A stretch of DNA of 7,778 nt from Betaproteobacteria bacterium (GTDB lineage: Bacteria > Pseudomonadota > Gammaproteobacteria > Burkholderiales > SG8-39), in contig JAABRB010000156.1 of the NCBI GenBank assembly GCA_011391185.1, positions 1 to 7,778 on the forward strand, read 5' to 3'. This document shows, piece after piece, positions 1 to 7,149 of the stretch (position 1 is its first letter; each line of letters starts with the position of its first letter). The translations under genes were made by a program, and so were the position numbers. Below the pieces are notes generated by a model, which was not told where the DNA came from, did not search any database, and worked only from the letters and a program-made list of their open reading frames with translations.

Positions 1-24
1 CCAGGAAAGAGTGCAAGAAGCGGT

Positions 25-70
25 CCGGCGCGGAACCGAGGCAGCACGAAAGCGGTACTAGTTCCGCCGG
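25..70. other. Imperfect inverted repeat in the non-coding left end
   Basis: The arms CCGGC-GC-GGAAC (25-36) and GTTCCGCCGG (61-70) can pair over 10 bp with a 2-base bulge around a 24-base loop. Read leftward, the stem is followed by a moderately pyrimidine-rich stretch but no clean T-run, so a terminator for the leftward VWA gene is only a weak possibility. Positions 1-141 otherwise show no convincing coding sequence. The short rightward frame beginning at 76 runs antisense into the VWA gene and resembles nothing I recognise. Confidence 0.25.
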
Positions 71-98
71 GAAGTGTGCATTCGTGTGATAGGCGGGC

Positions 99-127
99 AA
101 AAGCGGCGATGCCAACGTCATTCCGCC
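99..127 (-). terminator. Possible weak intrinsic terminator after the VWA gene
   Basis: On the minus strand, about 15 bases after the VWA stop codon, GGCG-GA-ATG pairs with CAT-CGCC. This is 7 bp with a 2-base bulge and a 7-base loop. It is followed by GC and then TTTT (complement of 99-102). The stem is short and the T-run is only four bases, so this is a tentative call. Confidence 0.27.
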
Positions 128-141
128 GTGTCGGAGCACCG

Positions 142-1383
142 CTAGTTCAGCTGCACGCGTTCGCCCCAGGGCACGGGCGCGTTGCCCTTTACCAGCCAGA
201 GCACCGGATAGCCGGGCGCTTGCGACGGAAATTCGCCAAGCGCATCCGTGAAATACAGCACGGCGTCCGGTCGCGCCGACTCCTCGCCGACCCAGTCGAA
301 GACCGGCGTGAATCGCGTTCCACCGCCGCCGCCCAGCCCGGGGGGCAGCACTAGGGGCTCCCATGGCTCGAATCGCCACGGTGCCCCCGGCACGAGCGCC
401 GTATCGCAGGCGAGCAGCGTGACTCGCGCGCGAACCTGGCCCTTGAGCGCGTCCACCTCCGCAACGAACTCGGCGAAATCCTGCGGACTGATCGACCCGC
501 TCGTGTCGAGCGCGAGCACAAGTGTCACGCTCCCGCTCGCGAGCCCCGGCAGTACGGCGGCACCTTCGCGACGGCTCCGGCGCTGAAAACTGTAGTCGTC
601 GCGCGCGAGAGTCATGAGGAAGCGCGCGAGCAGCGCCCGCCACGGAAGGCGTGGCTGAAGAAGTTCGTCCAGCACCGTCCGGAAGACTGATCCAAGCCGT
701 CCGGCCGATGCCGCTTCGAGCCCGGATGCCGCCATGCGGTCCCGCCACAGCGTCGTGAGGGAGCCGACCGGCGTCAGTATGGCGGCGCGCGTCAGCACCT
801 CGTCGAAGCCGTCGCGATGCGCGTCGAGAAAGGCCGGGTCGACGGGAATGTCCGTTGCGCCGGTGGGCGCGGCGCCAGATTGCCGCGCGCTTTCGGCGCC
901 TGTGCCAAACCAGTGCTCGTCGAGCGGCATCTCGACTCGCTCGGGATCGAGCAGCGGATAGATCTCCTCGGCGGCAAACCCGCGGTACGACGGATCGAAG
1001 AGCGCCCCCGCCGGCCGCTGCATGCCGTCATCGATCAGGAGCTGATTCACGGCGTAGTCGCAAGCGCGGTCCCACCGCCGACGCACACGGTGGCGCGCGC
1101 GATCGAAATGCAGCAGCGCGCAGTGCAACGCCTCATGGGCGAGCACGAACTGCGATTCCGCGAAGGAAAGCGAGTCGATGAAGTCGGGGTTGAAGTAGAA
1201 GGCCCGTGCGTCGGTCGCGACGGTACGGCAGCGTCGCGACGCGGTCAGCGGAAGATGCAATGCCAGCGCGCCGAGAAACGGGCGCTCGAGCACGAGTCGC
1301 GTGCGCGCCGCGCGCAGCTTGGCGAGCGCCCGGGTCGCCGCCGATGCAGTTGCCGACCCGGTCGCCGGTCCAGCCTCCGACAT
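142..1383 (-). CDS. VWA-like protein with N-terminal HExxH putative metallopeptidase domain (DUF2201 type)
   Basis: This 413-residue soluble protein has two recognisable parts. The N-terminal part carries a zinc-peptidase-like motif HEALH at residues 83-87, with a further His at 92, as in the putative metallopeptidase region of DUF2201 proteins. The C-terminal part, from about residue 286, is a von Willebrand A domain. Its metal-ion-dependent adhesion site is visible as DTSGS (293-297), a Thr in the GGTRFTP stretch (about 356) and the Asp of YFTD (380). There is no signal peptide or membrane segment, so it is probably cytoplasmic. It lies 21 bases downstream of a MoxR AAA+ ATPase gene on the same strand. 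ATPases of that family commonly work with VWA partners as chaperone-like or metal-insertion machines, which is the likely role, but the client is unknown. Peptidase activity is inferred from the motif only. The start chosen is the ATG next to the moxR stop; its ribosome site is weak. Confidence 0.85.
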   Translation of the reverse strand: MSEAGPATGSATASAATRALAKLRAARTRLVLERPFLGALALHLPLTASRRCRTVATDARAFYFNPDFIDSLSFAESQFVLAHEALHCALLHFDRARHRVRRRWDRACDYAVNQLLIDDGMQRPAGALFDPSYRGFAAEEIYPLLDPERVEMPLDEHWFGTGAESARQSGAAPTGATDIPVDPAFLDAHRDGFDEVLTRAAILTPVGSLTTLWRDRMAASGLEAASAGRLGSVFRTVLDELLQPRLPWRALLARFLMTLARDDYSFQRRSRREGAAVLPGLASGSVTLVLALDTSGSISPQDFAEFVAEVDALKGQVRARVTLLACDTALVPGAPWRFEPWEPLVLPPGLGGGGGTRFTPVFDWVGEESARPDAVLYFTDALGEFPSQAPGYPVLWLVKGNAPVPWGERVQLN

Positions 1384-1404
1384 CAGGCCACGCTCCGGAT
1401 CGCC

Positions 1405-2493
1405 CTAACTGCGCTCGAATGACAGGAGATCGCTCACATCTCCGGCCCAGGCGGCGAAGGCCGGCAGTTCGTACAGGGGCCGGCCGAGCATGCGCTGGAG
1501 GTCCATCACCAGCATCACGCCAATCTCCCGCTGCGGAAAGCGACGCGCATAGTCGAGTGCGTGACCCGCCGCACGCGCCTGCTGAGCGGACGGCAGTCGC
1601 CCGACGTGCCGCACCAGCGCGGATGCGACGGCGTATTGCAACTCCATCCCGCGCGGCACGTCGACTTCTGCTCCCGCGGCAATCGCCGCCAGGTCCGGGA
1701 TCGCGCCGATGTGCGCGAGGAACGCGCGCAATGCGGAGCCCGCCGCCACGCCCACGCATGCATTGAGCGCCTCGCCCAGCAGCTCCGGATGGCTCGCGAA
1801 CTTGGCGAGCGCCCGGCTTGCATATTCCCAGGAACGCGGCGAAGCGAATGCGGATGCATAGCGTGCCGGATCGAACTGGAACAGCAGGTCCGGACGAAAT
1901 CGCAGGAACGCGATCATCCGATCATCCACGCCGTTCGCGTGCGCCCACGCCACCCAGTCGTCCAGTTCCACCTCGATCTCATAATGCGCGAAACGATTCG
2001 CGAGCGGTGCGGGCATCTGGTAGGTGACGCCGCGGTCTCCCTGACGATTGCCAGCGGCGAAGATTGCCCAGCCCGGTGGCACGCGGTATTCCCCCAGCCG
2101 TCGGTCAAGGATCAGCTGGTAGGCGGCCGCGGTGACCGTCGGCACGGCCGAGGTGATTTCATCCAGAAACAGGATGCCGCGCGTCCCGTGCCGCTCGGTG
2201 TCCGGCAGCGCAGAGGGAACCGACCACACGACGTGCCCGCCTTCGCGGAACGGAATCCCGCGCAGATCCGTGGGCTCCATCTGGGCGAGCCGAATATCGA
2301 TGAGTGGCGCAGCGTGCCGGGCTGCAATCTGCGCCACGATCTGCGACTTGCCGACGCCTGGCGGCCCCCACAGCATCACCGGCGTATGCGTGCCGGCCGT
2401 CGCCGCAGTGAATTCGCGCTCGAGAACCGCAGACACTTGAGACGGGCGCATGAAGGGGGAAAAGCCTGTTGCGACGGGGGTTTGAGTTATCAT
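1405..2493 (-). CDS. MoxR-family AAA+ ATPase
   Basis: This 362-residue protein (from the ATG at 2493) is a AAA+ ATPase of the MoxR group. It shows Walker A GPPGVGKS (43-50), Walker B ILFLDE (107-112), sensor 1 AAGN (146-149), an arginine-finger candidate in LANRF (Arg167) and a sensor-2-like SPR (218-220). It should hydrolyse ATP as an oligomeric ring and remodel a client together with the VWA protein encoded 21 bases downstream. The frame stays open to a GTG at 2553, adding 20 residues. That extension is translated from a 12-base tandem repeat (STWNPTWN), unlike a conserved AAA+ N terminus, so 2493 is preferred. Neither start has a clear Shine-Dalgarno sequence. An extended -10-like motif overlaps the 2493 ATG, so a start at ATG 2451 is also possible. 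The family is clear, but the exact client and start are not. Confidence 0.88.
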   Translation of the reverse strand: MITQTPVATGFSPFMRPSQVSAVLEREFTAATAGTHTPVMLWGPPGVGKSQIVAQIAARHAAPLIDIRLAQMEPTDLRGIPFREGGHVVWSVPSALPDTERHGTRGILFLDEITSAVPTVTAAAYQLILDRRLGEYRVPPGWAIFAAGNRQGDRGVTYQMPAPLANRFAHYEIEVELDDWVAWAHANGVDDRMIAFLRFRPDLLFQFDPARYASAFASPRSWEYASRALAKFASHPELLGEALNACVGVAAGSALRAFLAHIGAIPDLAAIAAGAEVDVPRGMELQYAVASALVRHVGRLPSAQQARAAGHALDYARRFPQREIGVMLVMDLQRMLGRPLYELPAFAAWAGDVSDLLSFERS

Positions 2494-2497
2494 AGCA
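2489..2497 (-). promoter_or_regulatory. Extended -10-like element TGCTATGAT overlapping the moxR start
   Basis: On the minus strand TGC-TATGAT matches the extended -10 pattern TGn followed by five of six bases of TATAAT. No good -35 hexamer lies 16-18 bases upstream (GGAAAC is the nearest), which extended -10 promoters can tolerate. It contains the proposed ATG at 2493, so both calls cannot be right for the same transcript unless translation starts further in. It may be a chance match. Confidence 0.3.
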
Positions 2498-2524
2498 CGC
2501 GCGGTTTTGCGGTTTCCGCACCGG

Positions 2525-2560
2525 TTCCACGTTGGATTCCACGTCGATTTCACGCTGATC
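2525..2560. repeat. 12-base tandem repeat in the divergent intergenic region
   Basis: Two adjacent copies, TTCCACGTTGGA (2525-2536) and TTCCACGTCGAT (2537-2548), match at nine of twelve positions. A more degenerate third unit, TTCACGCTGATC, follows at 2549-2560. They sit between the divergent moxR and NUDIX genes. Such spacing (roughly one helical turn) could serve repeated protein-binding sites, but no known operator is recognised. Confidence 0.5.
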
Positions 2561-2576
2561 GCCCGTTCCGGCCACG

Positions 2577-3113
2577 ATGAATTTCTGCCCTCAATGCGGC
2601 GCGCCGGTCTCGGTCAAGATTCCCGCCGGCGACAACCTGCCGCGTCACGTCTGCGAAACCTGCAGCACGATTCACTACTCGAACCCGAAGATGGTGCTCG
2701 GCTGCATTCCGGAATGGGAGGACCGCATCCTGCTCTGCAAGCGGGCCATCGAGCCCCGCCTGGGGCTGTGGACGCTGCCAGCCGGGTTCATGGAGAACGG
2801 GGAAACCACCGCTGAGGCCGCGCTGCGCGAGACGCTCGAGGAGGCGAATGCGCGCGTCGAGCTGTCCGGGATATTCACGGTCCTGTCCGTGCCCTACGTG
2901 AACCAGGTGCACATCTTCTACCGGAGCCGGCTGCTCGATCTCGATTTCGGTCCCGGCGCGGAGAGCCTTGAAGTCGAGCTGTTTCGGGAAAGCGACATTC
3001 CCTGGGAGGAACTTGCGTTTCGAACGGTGACGACCACACTGCAGCATTTCTTCGCCGACCGCCGGCAGGGCGAGTTCCACCTCCATGCAGGCGACGTCCT
3101 GCCCCGCCGTTGA
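2577..3113 (+). CDS. NUDIX hydrolase with N-terminal zinc ribbon
   Basis: This 178-residue protein has an N-terminal zinc ribbon (Cys4, Cys7, Cys26, Cys29) followed by a NUDIX fold. The Nudix box spans residues 70-92 as G-x5-E-x7-RE-x2-EE, giving the expected metal-binding Arg-Glu and Glu-Glu residues (84-85, 88-89). The usual Gly near the end of the box is Asn91. It should cleave a nucleoside diphosphate linked to another moiety, such as ADP-ribose, a dinucleotide or a similar compound. The NudC signature SQPWPFPxS downstream of the box is absent, so NADH pyrophosphatase is not supported despite the zinc ribbon. The architecture fits the small zinc-ribbon NUDIX proteins (Nudix_N_2 type) common in proteobacteria. 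The ATG at 2577 is chosen because the first zinc-binding pair follows at once; no good Shine-Dalgarno is visible. It is transcribed divergently from moxR. The exact substrate cannot be read from sequence. Confidence 0.92.
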   Translation: MNFCPQCGAPVSVKIPAGDNLPRHVCETCSTIHYSNPKMVLGCIPEWEDRILLCKRAIEPRLGLWTLPAGFMENGETTAEAALRETLEEANARVELSGIFTVLSVPYVNQVHIFYRSRLLDLDFGPGAESLEVELFRESDIPWEELAFRTVTTTLQHFFADRRQGEFHLHAGDVLPRR

Positions 3114-3167
3114 CCGCAAACGTTGCCGAGTACCCGGACCCGCTGCCGATTCTGCCGCGCGTCCGCA

Positions 3168-3196
3168 TTGACTCCCTTCTGCCGCTTGGCTAGCCT
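3168..3196 (+). promoter_or_regulatory. Candidate sigma-70 promoter for the Rieske-aat-bpt-pyrD-rsxB-nth cluster
   Basis: A -35 hexamer TTGACT (3168-3173, five of six consensus bases) is followed by a 17-base spacer and a poor -10 hexamer TAGCCT (3191-3196; it matches the consensus at positions 1, 2 and 6). It lies in the 131-base gap after the NUDIX gene and would give a leader of about 40 bases. No convincing terminator for the NUDIX gene was seen in the gap, so read-through is also possible. Confidence 0.38.
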
Positions 3197-3234
3197 TGGC
3201 CTTGATCTGCCCCGGCGCCAACCGCGACATCATC

Positions 3235-3240
3235 AGGAGG
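3235..3240 (+). promoter_or_regulatory. Strong Shine-Dalgarno site for the Rieske gene
   Basis: A perfect AGGAGG lies four bases before the ATG at 3245. It is the only full consensus ribosome site in the window and fixes the start of the Rieske gene, suggesting that it is translated independently of upstream genes. Confidence 0.75.
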
Positions 3241-3244
3241 CCTC

Positions 3245-3943
3245 ATGGAGAGACGTCAGTTCGTGAAAGCCTGCGCGCTCGCCTCGGTGGCGTCGTCGCT
3301 CCCGGCGCTCGCGCAGGGAGGCGCCCAGCCCCATTTTTACGGGCGCGCCAGGCTGGCCGGACCGGACGGCAAGCCGCTCAAGTCGCGCGACATTTCGGCC
3401 AATACGAACTTCATTTTCCATTACCCGTTTGCGGGCACGCCCTGCTTCCTGCTGAATCTCGGGCAGCCCGTGAAGGTCAGCGCCCGGCTGAAGACCGCGG
3501 ACGCGCGCAGCTACGACTGGTCGGGTGGGGTCGGAGCGAACGACGCCGTCGTCGCGTACTCGGCGATCTGCGCCCACAAGCTCACGTACCCGACGCGCGA
3601 CATCAGCTTCATCAGTTTTCGGCCCGAACAGACCCCGACCAGCCGGTTTTCGCGTGTGATCCACTGCTGCTCTGAGCACAGCCAGTACGACCCCGCGCGC
3701 GGCGGGAAGGTGCTGGCCGGGCCCGCGCCGCAGCCGCTCGCGGCGATTCTGCTCGAGTACGACGGTAAACGGGACGAGTTGTGGGCAGTCGGCACGCTGG
3801 GCGGCGAGCTGTTCAACGAATTCTTCAAGAAGTATGATTTTCGCCTCGCGCTCGATTTCGGCGGTCACGCGCAAAAGCCGGTGACCGGTCATTGCACGGT
3901 CACCGAGCTCTCCGATTTCTGCCGTCAGCAGGTCAAATGCTAG
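3245..3943 (+). CDS. Tat-exported Rieske-type [2Fe-2S] protein
   Basis: This 232-residue protein begins with a twin-arginine signal: ERRQFVK at residues 2-8, then a short hydrophobic stretch and an ALA cleavage site near residue 23. It is therefore probably folded with its cofactor before export to the periplasm. Rieske ligands are visible as Cys109-x-His111 and Cys142-x2-His145. After the second box come SQYDP and GKVLAGPAPQPL, a tail typical of Rieske proteins. The two boxes are 30 residues apart, where bc1-type proteins usually have about 16. The second Cys pair that forms a disulfide in bc1 Rieske proteins is not seen at the expected positions (Thr114 and Glu144). The role is probably electron transfer, but the partner is unknown: no cytochrome b, cytochrome c or oxidase gene is nearby. 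The gene has a strong ribosome site and ends 6 bases before aat. A diverged bc1-like or oxidase-type small subunit is the main alternative. Confidence 0.78.
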   Translation: MERRQFVKACALASVASSLPALAQGGAQPHFYGRARLAGPDGKPLKSRDISANTNFIFHYPFAGTPCFLLNLGQPVKVSARLKTADARSYDWSGGVGANDAVVAYSAICAHKLTYPTRDISFISFRPEQTPTSRFSRVIHCCSEHSQYDPARGGKVLAGPAPQPLAAILLEYDGKRDELWAVGTLGGELFNEFFKKYDFRLALDFGGHAQKPVTGHCTVTELSDFCRQQVKC

Positions 3944-3949
3944 GGATAG

Positions 3950-4657
3950 ATGATTCCGTGGCTCGACGGTGACTCGCCCTTCCCGCCGCTCGAGAGCGCG
4001 CGCAAGGAGCCGAACGGCTTGCTTGCGGTCGGCGGCGATCTGTCCCCGCAGCGGCTGCTGGAGGCGTACCGACACGGAATCTTCCCCTGGTTCTCGGAGG
4101 GCGATCCGATCCTCTGGTGGAGCCCCGATCCCCGGATGGTGCTCGTCCCAGACGAGCTCAAGGTGTCGCGCTCGCTCGCCAAGTCGTTGCGCAATCGCCG
4201 CTACGAGATTCGCTTCGACGGTGATTTCGACAGCGTGATCCGCGCCTGCGCCGCGCCGCGTGACGGTCAGCCGGGCACGTGGATCACCCCCGAGATGCGC
4301 AGCGCCTATCTGCGCCTGCACCAGCTCGGTTACGCGCACTCGGTGGAAACCTGGATCGACGGCGAGCTCGCAGGCGGACTCTATGGCGTCGCGCTGGGCG
4401 CCGCGTTTTTCGGCGAATCGATGTTCGCGCGAACCCGTGACGCTTCCAAGATCGCGCTGGTCCATCTCGTCCGGAGGCTGCGGACAGAAGGCTATGAGAT
4501 GATCGACTGCCAGATGCGCACCGGCCATCTCCTCTCCCTCGGGGCGCGGGATATCCCTCGCGCACGCTTCTCCCGCCGGCTCCGGGAGTTGGTAGACTAC
4601 GGCCGCGCACCCGGATCCTGGCGGAGCGAAGCCGAACACGAAGATGTCCCAGCTTAA
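3950..4657 (+). CDS. aat: Leucyl/phenylalanyl-tRNA--protein transferase
   Basis: The 235-residue product transfers Leu or Phe from aminoacyl-tRNA to proteins with N-terminal Lys or Arg, creating primary destabilising residues that ClpS delivers to ClpAP. The length is close to E. coli Aat (234). The signature stretches [19 protein letters not shown] and WWSPDPR are present. Conserved functional residues align with E. coli numbering: Trp111, Tyr120, Glu156 and Gln188; Trp47 corresponds to E. coli Trp49. The protein is cytoplasmic, with no signal peptide. The gene starts 6 bases after the Rieske stop, and its ribosome site (AGGGA, 3942-3946) overlaps that stop codon, which suggests translational coupling. 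Its 3' end overlaps bpt by 14 bases, so both N-end-rule transferases are likely made together. Confidence 0.97.
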   Translation: MIPWLDGDSPFPPLESARKEPNGLLAVGGDLSPQRLLEAYRHGIFPWFSEGDPILWWSPDPRMVLVPDELKVSRSLAKSLRNRRYEIRFDGDFDSVIRACAAPRDGQPGTWITPEMRSAYLRLHQLGYAHSVETWIDGELAGGLYGVALGAAFFGESMFARTRDASKIALVHLVRRLRTEGYEMIDCQMRTGHLLSLGARDIPRARFSRRLRELVDYGRAPGSWRSEAEHEDVPA

Positions 4658-5384
4658 CGATCTGCCGCATTCAGTCCTGCAGTTCTATGTGACTGCACCC
4701 TACCCGTGCAGCTATCTGCCGGGCAGGATGGCGCGCTCGCAAGTCGCGACCCCTTCGCACCTCATCGGCAACGATCTCTACGGGGATCTCGTCCGGCTCG
4801 GGTTTCGCCGCAGCGGCATCTTCACCTATCGTCCGTACTGCGACGCCTGTCGGGCCTGTGTGCCGGTGCGCATTCCGATCGCCGATTTCCGCCCGTCGCG
4901 CTATCAGCGCCGCGCGCAGCGGCGCCACAGCGCGCTCACGGGTCAGGCTCTGGGGCTGCGCTTCCGGGTCGAGCATTACGCGCTCTACCTTCGCTATCAG
5001 GCGGCACGGCACTCCGGCGGCGGCATGGATCAGGACAGCCGCGACCAGTATTCGCATTTTCTCCTGCAAAGCCGGGTGAACACCCGCCTGCTCGAGTTCC
5101 GCGAAGCCGGCAGGCTGGTCATGGTGAGCATTGTCGATTACCTGTCCGACGGCCTGTCGTCGGTCTACACGTTCTTCGATCCCGAAGTGCCCAGCGCGAG
5201 CCTGGGAACGTTCAACATCCTCTGGCAGATCGAGCAGTGCCAGGCGCTCGGGCTCTCCTATCTCTATCTGGGCTACTGGATCCGCGACAGCCGCAAAATG
5301 GCCTACAAGGCGCGCTTCCTGCCGATTGAAGGTTTCGTGGACGGCAACTGGCGGCGGTTGCGCGACGACGAGCTTGATGTCTAG
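4644..5384 (+). CDS. bpt: Aspartate/glutamate leucyltransferase (arginyltransferase-like, Bpt)
   Basis: The 246-residue protein belongs to the ATE1-like family. Bacterial Bpt moves Leu from leucyl-tRNA onto N-terminal Asp or Glu, feeding the ClpS/ClpAP N-degron route; eukaryotic relatives use Arg. The N-terminal domain shows the conserved [12 protein letters not shown] (21-32) and a cysteine cluster [10 protein letters not shown] with Cys66, Cys69 and Cys72. The C-terminal domain has YTFFDP (175-180) and LYLGYWI (207-213), followed by [10 protein letters not shown]. Older annotations call this gene ate. The start ATG at 4644 lies inside the end of aat in another frame (14-base overlap). The ribosome site is weak, so translation probably depends on ribosomes finishing aat. 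The leucyl preference is inferred from the bacterial family and cannot be proved from sequence. Confidence 0.95.
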   Translation: MSQLNDLPHSVLQFYVTAPYPCSYLPGRMARSQVATPSHLIGNDLYGDLVRLGFRRSGIFTYRPYCDACRACVPVRIPIADFRPSRYQRRAQRRHSALTGQALGLRFRVEHYALYLRYQAARHSGGGMDQDSRDQYSHFLLQSRVNTRLLEFREAGRLVMVSIVDYLSDGLSSVYTFFDPEVPSASLGTFNILWQIEQCQALGLSYLYLGYWIRDSRKMAYKARFLPIEGFVDGNWRRLRDDELDV

Positions 5385-5390
5385 GGCCGC

Positions 5391-5403
5391 GCCAGGACCT
5401 GGC
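5391..5403. repeat. 13-base interrupted palindrome between bpt and pyrD
   Basis: GCCAGG-A-CCTGGC is a perfect inverted repeat with one central base, followed shortly by CCGGCCGG (5406-5413). It sits in the 38-base gap before pyrD. There is no T-run, so it is not an intrinsic terminator. It could be a protein-binding site or chance in GC-rich DNA. Confidence 0.3.
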
Positions 5404-5422
5404 ACCCGGCCGGACTAGCGTG

Positions 5423-6460
5423 ATGCTTTTCGAGGTGGCGCGGCCGCTGCTCTTTCTGCTGGACGCCGAAGCCGCCCATGGCCTCACTCTTCCGTCGTTT
5501 CGGCTGGCCTACCGCCTGGGTCTCTCGGGACTGCCGGGCAAGGCGCTTCCCGGCGCAAGGGTCAAGGCGATGGGACTCGAGTTTCCCAATCCGGTCGGCC
5601 TCGCGGCGGGATTCGACAAGAACGCCGATTACATCGACCTCTTCGCCGCCTTCGGTTTCGGCTTTCTCGAAGTCGGCACCGTCACCCCCCGTCCGCAGCC
5701 GGGGAATCCGCGACCGCGGCTCTTTCGCGTTGTCGAAGCGCAAGCGATCGTCAATCGCATGGGCTTCAACAACTGCGGCGTCGAGCAGCTCGTGCGGAAC
5801 GTGCGGGCGGCGCGCTTCGATGGAATCCTCGGAATCAATATCGGCAAGAATTTCGATACGCCGATTGAGCGCGCGGCCGACGACTACCTCGCCTGCATGC
5901 GTGAGGTGTATCCGGTTGCAAGCTACATCACGGTCAACATCTCCTCGCCCAACACCAAGGATCTGCGCCAGCTGCAGGGCGGCGGCGAGTTCGAAGGTCT
6001 GCTTGTCGCGATCGACGAGGAGGGTCGCAACCTCGCACGCAAGCACGGGCGGCGGGTGCCGATCGCCATCAAGATCGCCCCGGATCTGGATGACGCGGCG
6101 ATCGAAGCCATCGCCGAACGACTCAGGGCGCACGACGTGGACGCCGTGATCGCGACCAACTCGACAGTGAGCCGCGCCGGGGTCCAGGGCTTGCGGCATG
6201 CGGGCGAGACAGGCGGTCTGTCCGGTGCGCCATTGCGCGCGCAATCGACCGCGGTCGTAGGCAAGCTCGCCGCCGCGCTGAAGGGCGCCATCCCGATCAT
6301 CGGCGTAGGCGGCATTCTGTCCGGACCCGACGCCAGCGCGAAGATCGATGCGGGGGCAAGTCTGGTCCAGCTCTATACGGGTCTCGTCTACCGGGGTCCG
6401 GCGCTGGTTCGCGAAGCCGTCGAGATCCTCGGCAAACTTGCCGGGCGCAAGGCTGCCTGA
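5423..6460 (+). CDS. pyrD: Dihydroorotate dehydrogenase (quinone), class 2
   Basis: The 345-residue FMN enzyme oxidises dihydroorotate to orotate in pyrimidine synthesis and passes electrons to membrane quinone. Class 2 hallmarks are the N-terminal amphipathic region ([14 protein letters not shown]) for quinone access and the catalytic Ser in NISSPNT. With the start at 5423, the catalytic Ser falls at 175 and a key FMN-site Lys in GFDKNAD at 66, both as in E. coli PyrD. The segments [25 protein letters not shown] and GVGGI are also family-typical. A GTG directly before this ATG (5420) would add one residue; the ATG is chosen because the N terminus then aligns residue for residue with E. coli. 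No clear ribosome site is seen. The gene follows bpt by 38 bases and precedes rsxB by 5, so it is probably cotranscribed. Confidence 0.97.
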   Translation: MLFEVARPLLFLLDAEAAHGLTLPSFRLAYRLGLSGLPGKALPGARVKAMGLEFPNPVGLAAGFDKNADYIDLFAAFGFGFLEVGTVTPRPQPGNPRPRLFRVVEAQAIVNRMGFNNCGVEQLVRNVRAARFDGILGINIGKNFDTPIERAADDYLACMREVYPVASYITVNISSPNTKDLRQLQGGGEFEGLLVAIDEEGRNLARKHGRRVPIAIKIAPDLDDAAIEAIAERLRAHDVDAVIATNSTVSRAGVQGLRHAGETGGLSGAPLRAQSTAVVGKLAAALKGAIPIIGVGGILSGPDASAKIDAGASLVQLYTGLVYRGPALVREAVEILGKLAGRKAA

Positions 6461-6465
6461 GCAAC

Positions 6466-7149
6466 ATGGACAAGGGACTGCCAAGAACCCGTACCACGCC
6501 TCCGGTGGCAAGCGACGCGACCGTTGCGGCGATCGATGCGTTGCTTCCCCAGACCCAGTGCAGGAAGTGTGGCCACCCGGGCTGCGAGCCTTACGCGCGC
6601 GCCATCGCGCGTGGCGCGGCCGGGATCAATCAGTGCCCGCCCGGCGGCGATTTGCTCATTCAGGAACTGGCCCAACTGCTGGGGCGCGACCATGCGCCAC
6701 TCGATCCGGCGCGTGGCGTCGAGCGGTCACGCCATGTCGCGAAGATCGACGAACCGCTCTGCATCGGATGCACGCTCTGCATCCAGGCGTGCCCTCTCGA
6801 CGCGATCGTCGGCGCGGCGAATCAGATGCACACGGTGATCGTCGAGCTGTGCACGGGCTGCGATCTGTGCGTCGACCCGTGCCCCGTGGACTGCATCGCC
6901 ATGGTTCCGGCCACCGGGGCCGACGCGCTCTGGACTCGGTCGCACGCGGACGATGCCCGCCGACGCTTCGCGCAGCGCAATCTGCGACTGGCGCGGAACA
7001 AAGCGGAACGTGCCGCGCGGCGCTCATCGCAAGGGACCGTGGGCGACGCGAAGAAAACGCTTTCCGGCGAGCAAAAACGGGCGACCATCCGAGCGGCCGT
7101 CGAGCGGGTCCGCGCCCGGCGCGCGGCGGCGCGTCGCTCCGCGCCATGA
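6466..7149 (+). CDS. rsxB: RsxB/RnfB-type iron-sulfur electron transport protein lacking the membrane anchor
   Basis: The 227-residue protein has an N-terminal four-Cys [4Fe-4S] domain (Cys32, Cys35, Cys40, Cys57; [11 protein letters not shown]) and a two-cluster ferredoxin domain (Cys99/102/105/109 and Cys129/132/135/139). This is the order found in RnfB/RsxB. The hydrophobic N-terminal helix of canonical RsxB is missing: the first 30 residues are polar or short amphipathic sequence. The C-terminal 70 residues form a basic, Arg/Ala-rich, probably helical tail. It is therefore probably a soluble electron carrier rather than a subunit of a membrane Rnf complex; no rnfA, C, D, G or E gene is in the window. 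The gene follows pyrD by 5 bases and its stop overlaps the nth start as ATGA. In E. coli, nth is the last gene of the rsx operon, so this pair may be a reduced form of that arrangement. The redox partner is unknown. Confidence 0.92.
   Translation: MDKGLPRTRTTPPVASDATVAAIDALLPQTQCRKCGHPGCEPYARAIARGAAGINQCPPGGDLLIQELAQLLGRDHAPLDPARGVERSRHVAKIDEPLCIGCTLCIQACPLDAIVGAANQMHTVIVELCTGCDLCVDPCPVDCIAMVPATGADALWTRSHADDARRRFAQRNLRLARNKAERAARRSSQGTVGDAKKTLSGEQKRATIRAAVERVRARRAAARRSAP

Noticed and set aside
2494..2553. Extended N terminus of MoxR from a GTG at 2553
   Set aside because: The added 20 residues are translated from a tandem DNA repeat and do not look like a conserved AAA+ N terminus; the ribosome site is also poor.
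1561..2580. Plus-strand open frame of 339 codons opposite moxR
   Set aside because: The minus strand carries complete AAA+ motifs in order; the plus frame shows only compositionally biased sequence.
2577..3113. NADH pyrophosphatase (NudC) identity for the zinc-ribbon NUDIX protein
   Set aside because: The SQPWPFPxS signature after the Nudix box is missing and the protein is much shorter than NudC.
2550..3233. Minus-strand open frame of 227 codons opposite the NUDIX gene
   Set aside because: The plus-strand gene has an intact zinc ribbon and Nudix box; the antisense frame shows no domain.
3233..4639. Long minus-strand open frame of 468 codons opposite the Rieske and aat genes
   Set aside because: It lies wholly antisense to two well-supported genes, has no recognisable domain and is rich in Arg/Ala/Gly/Glu as expected from GC-rich shadow frames.
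4671..5405. Minus-strand open frame of 244 codons opposite bpt
   Set aside because: Shadow of bpt, with no recognisable motifs.
5381..6511. Minus-strand open frame of 376 codons opposite pyrD
   Set aside because: pyrD on the plus strand matches E. coli PyrD residue by residue at key sites; the antisense frame has no family features.
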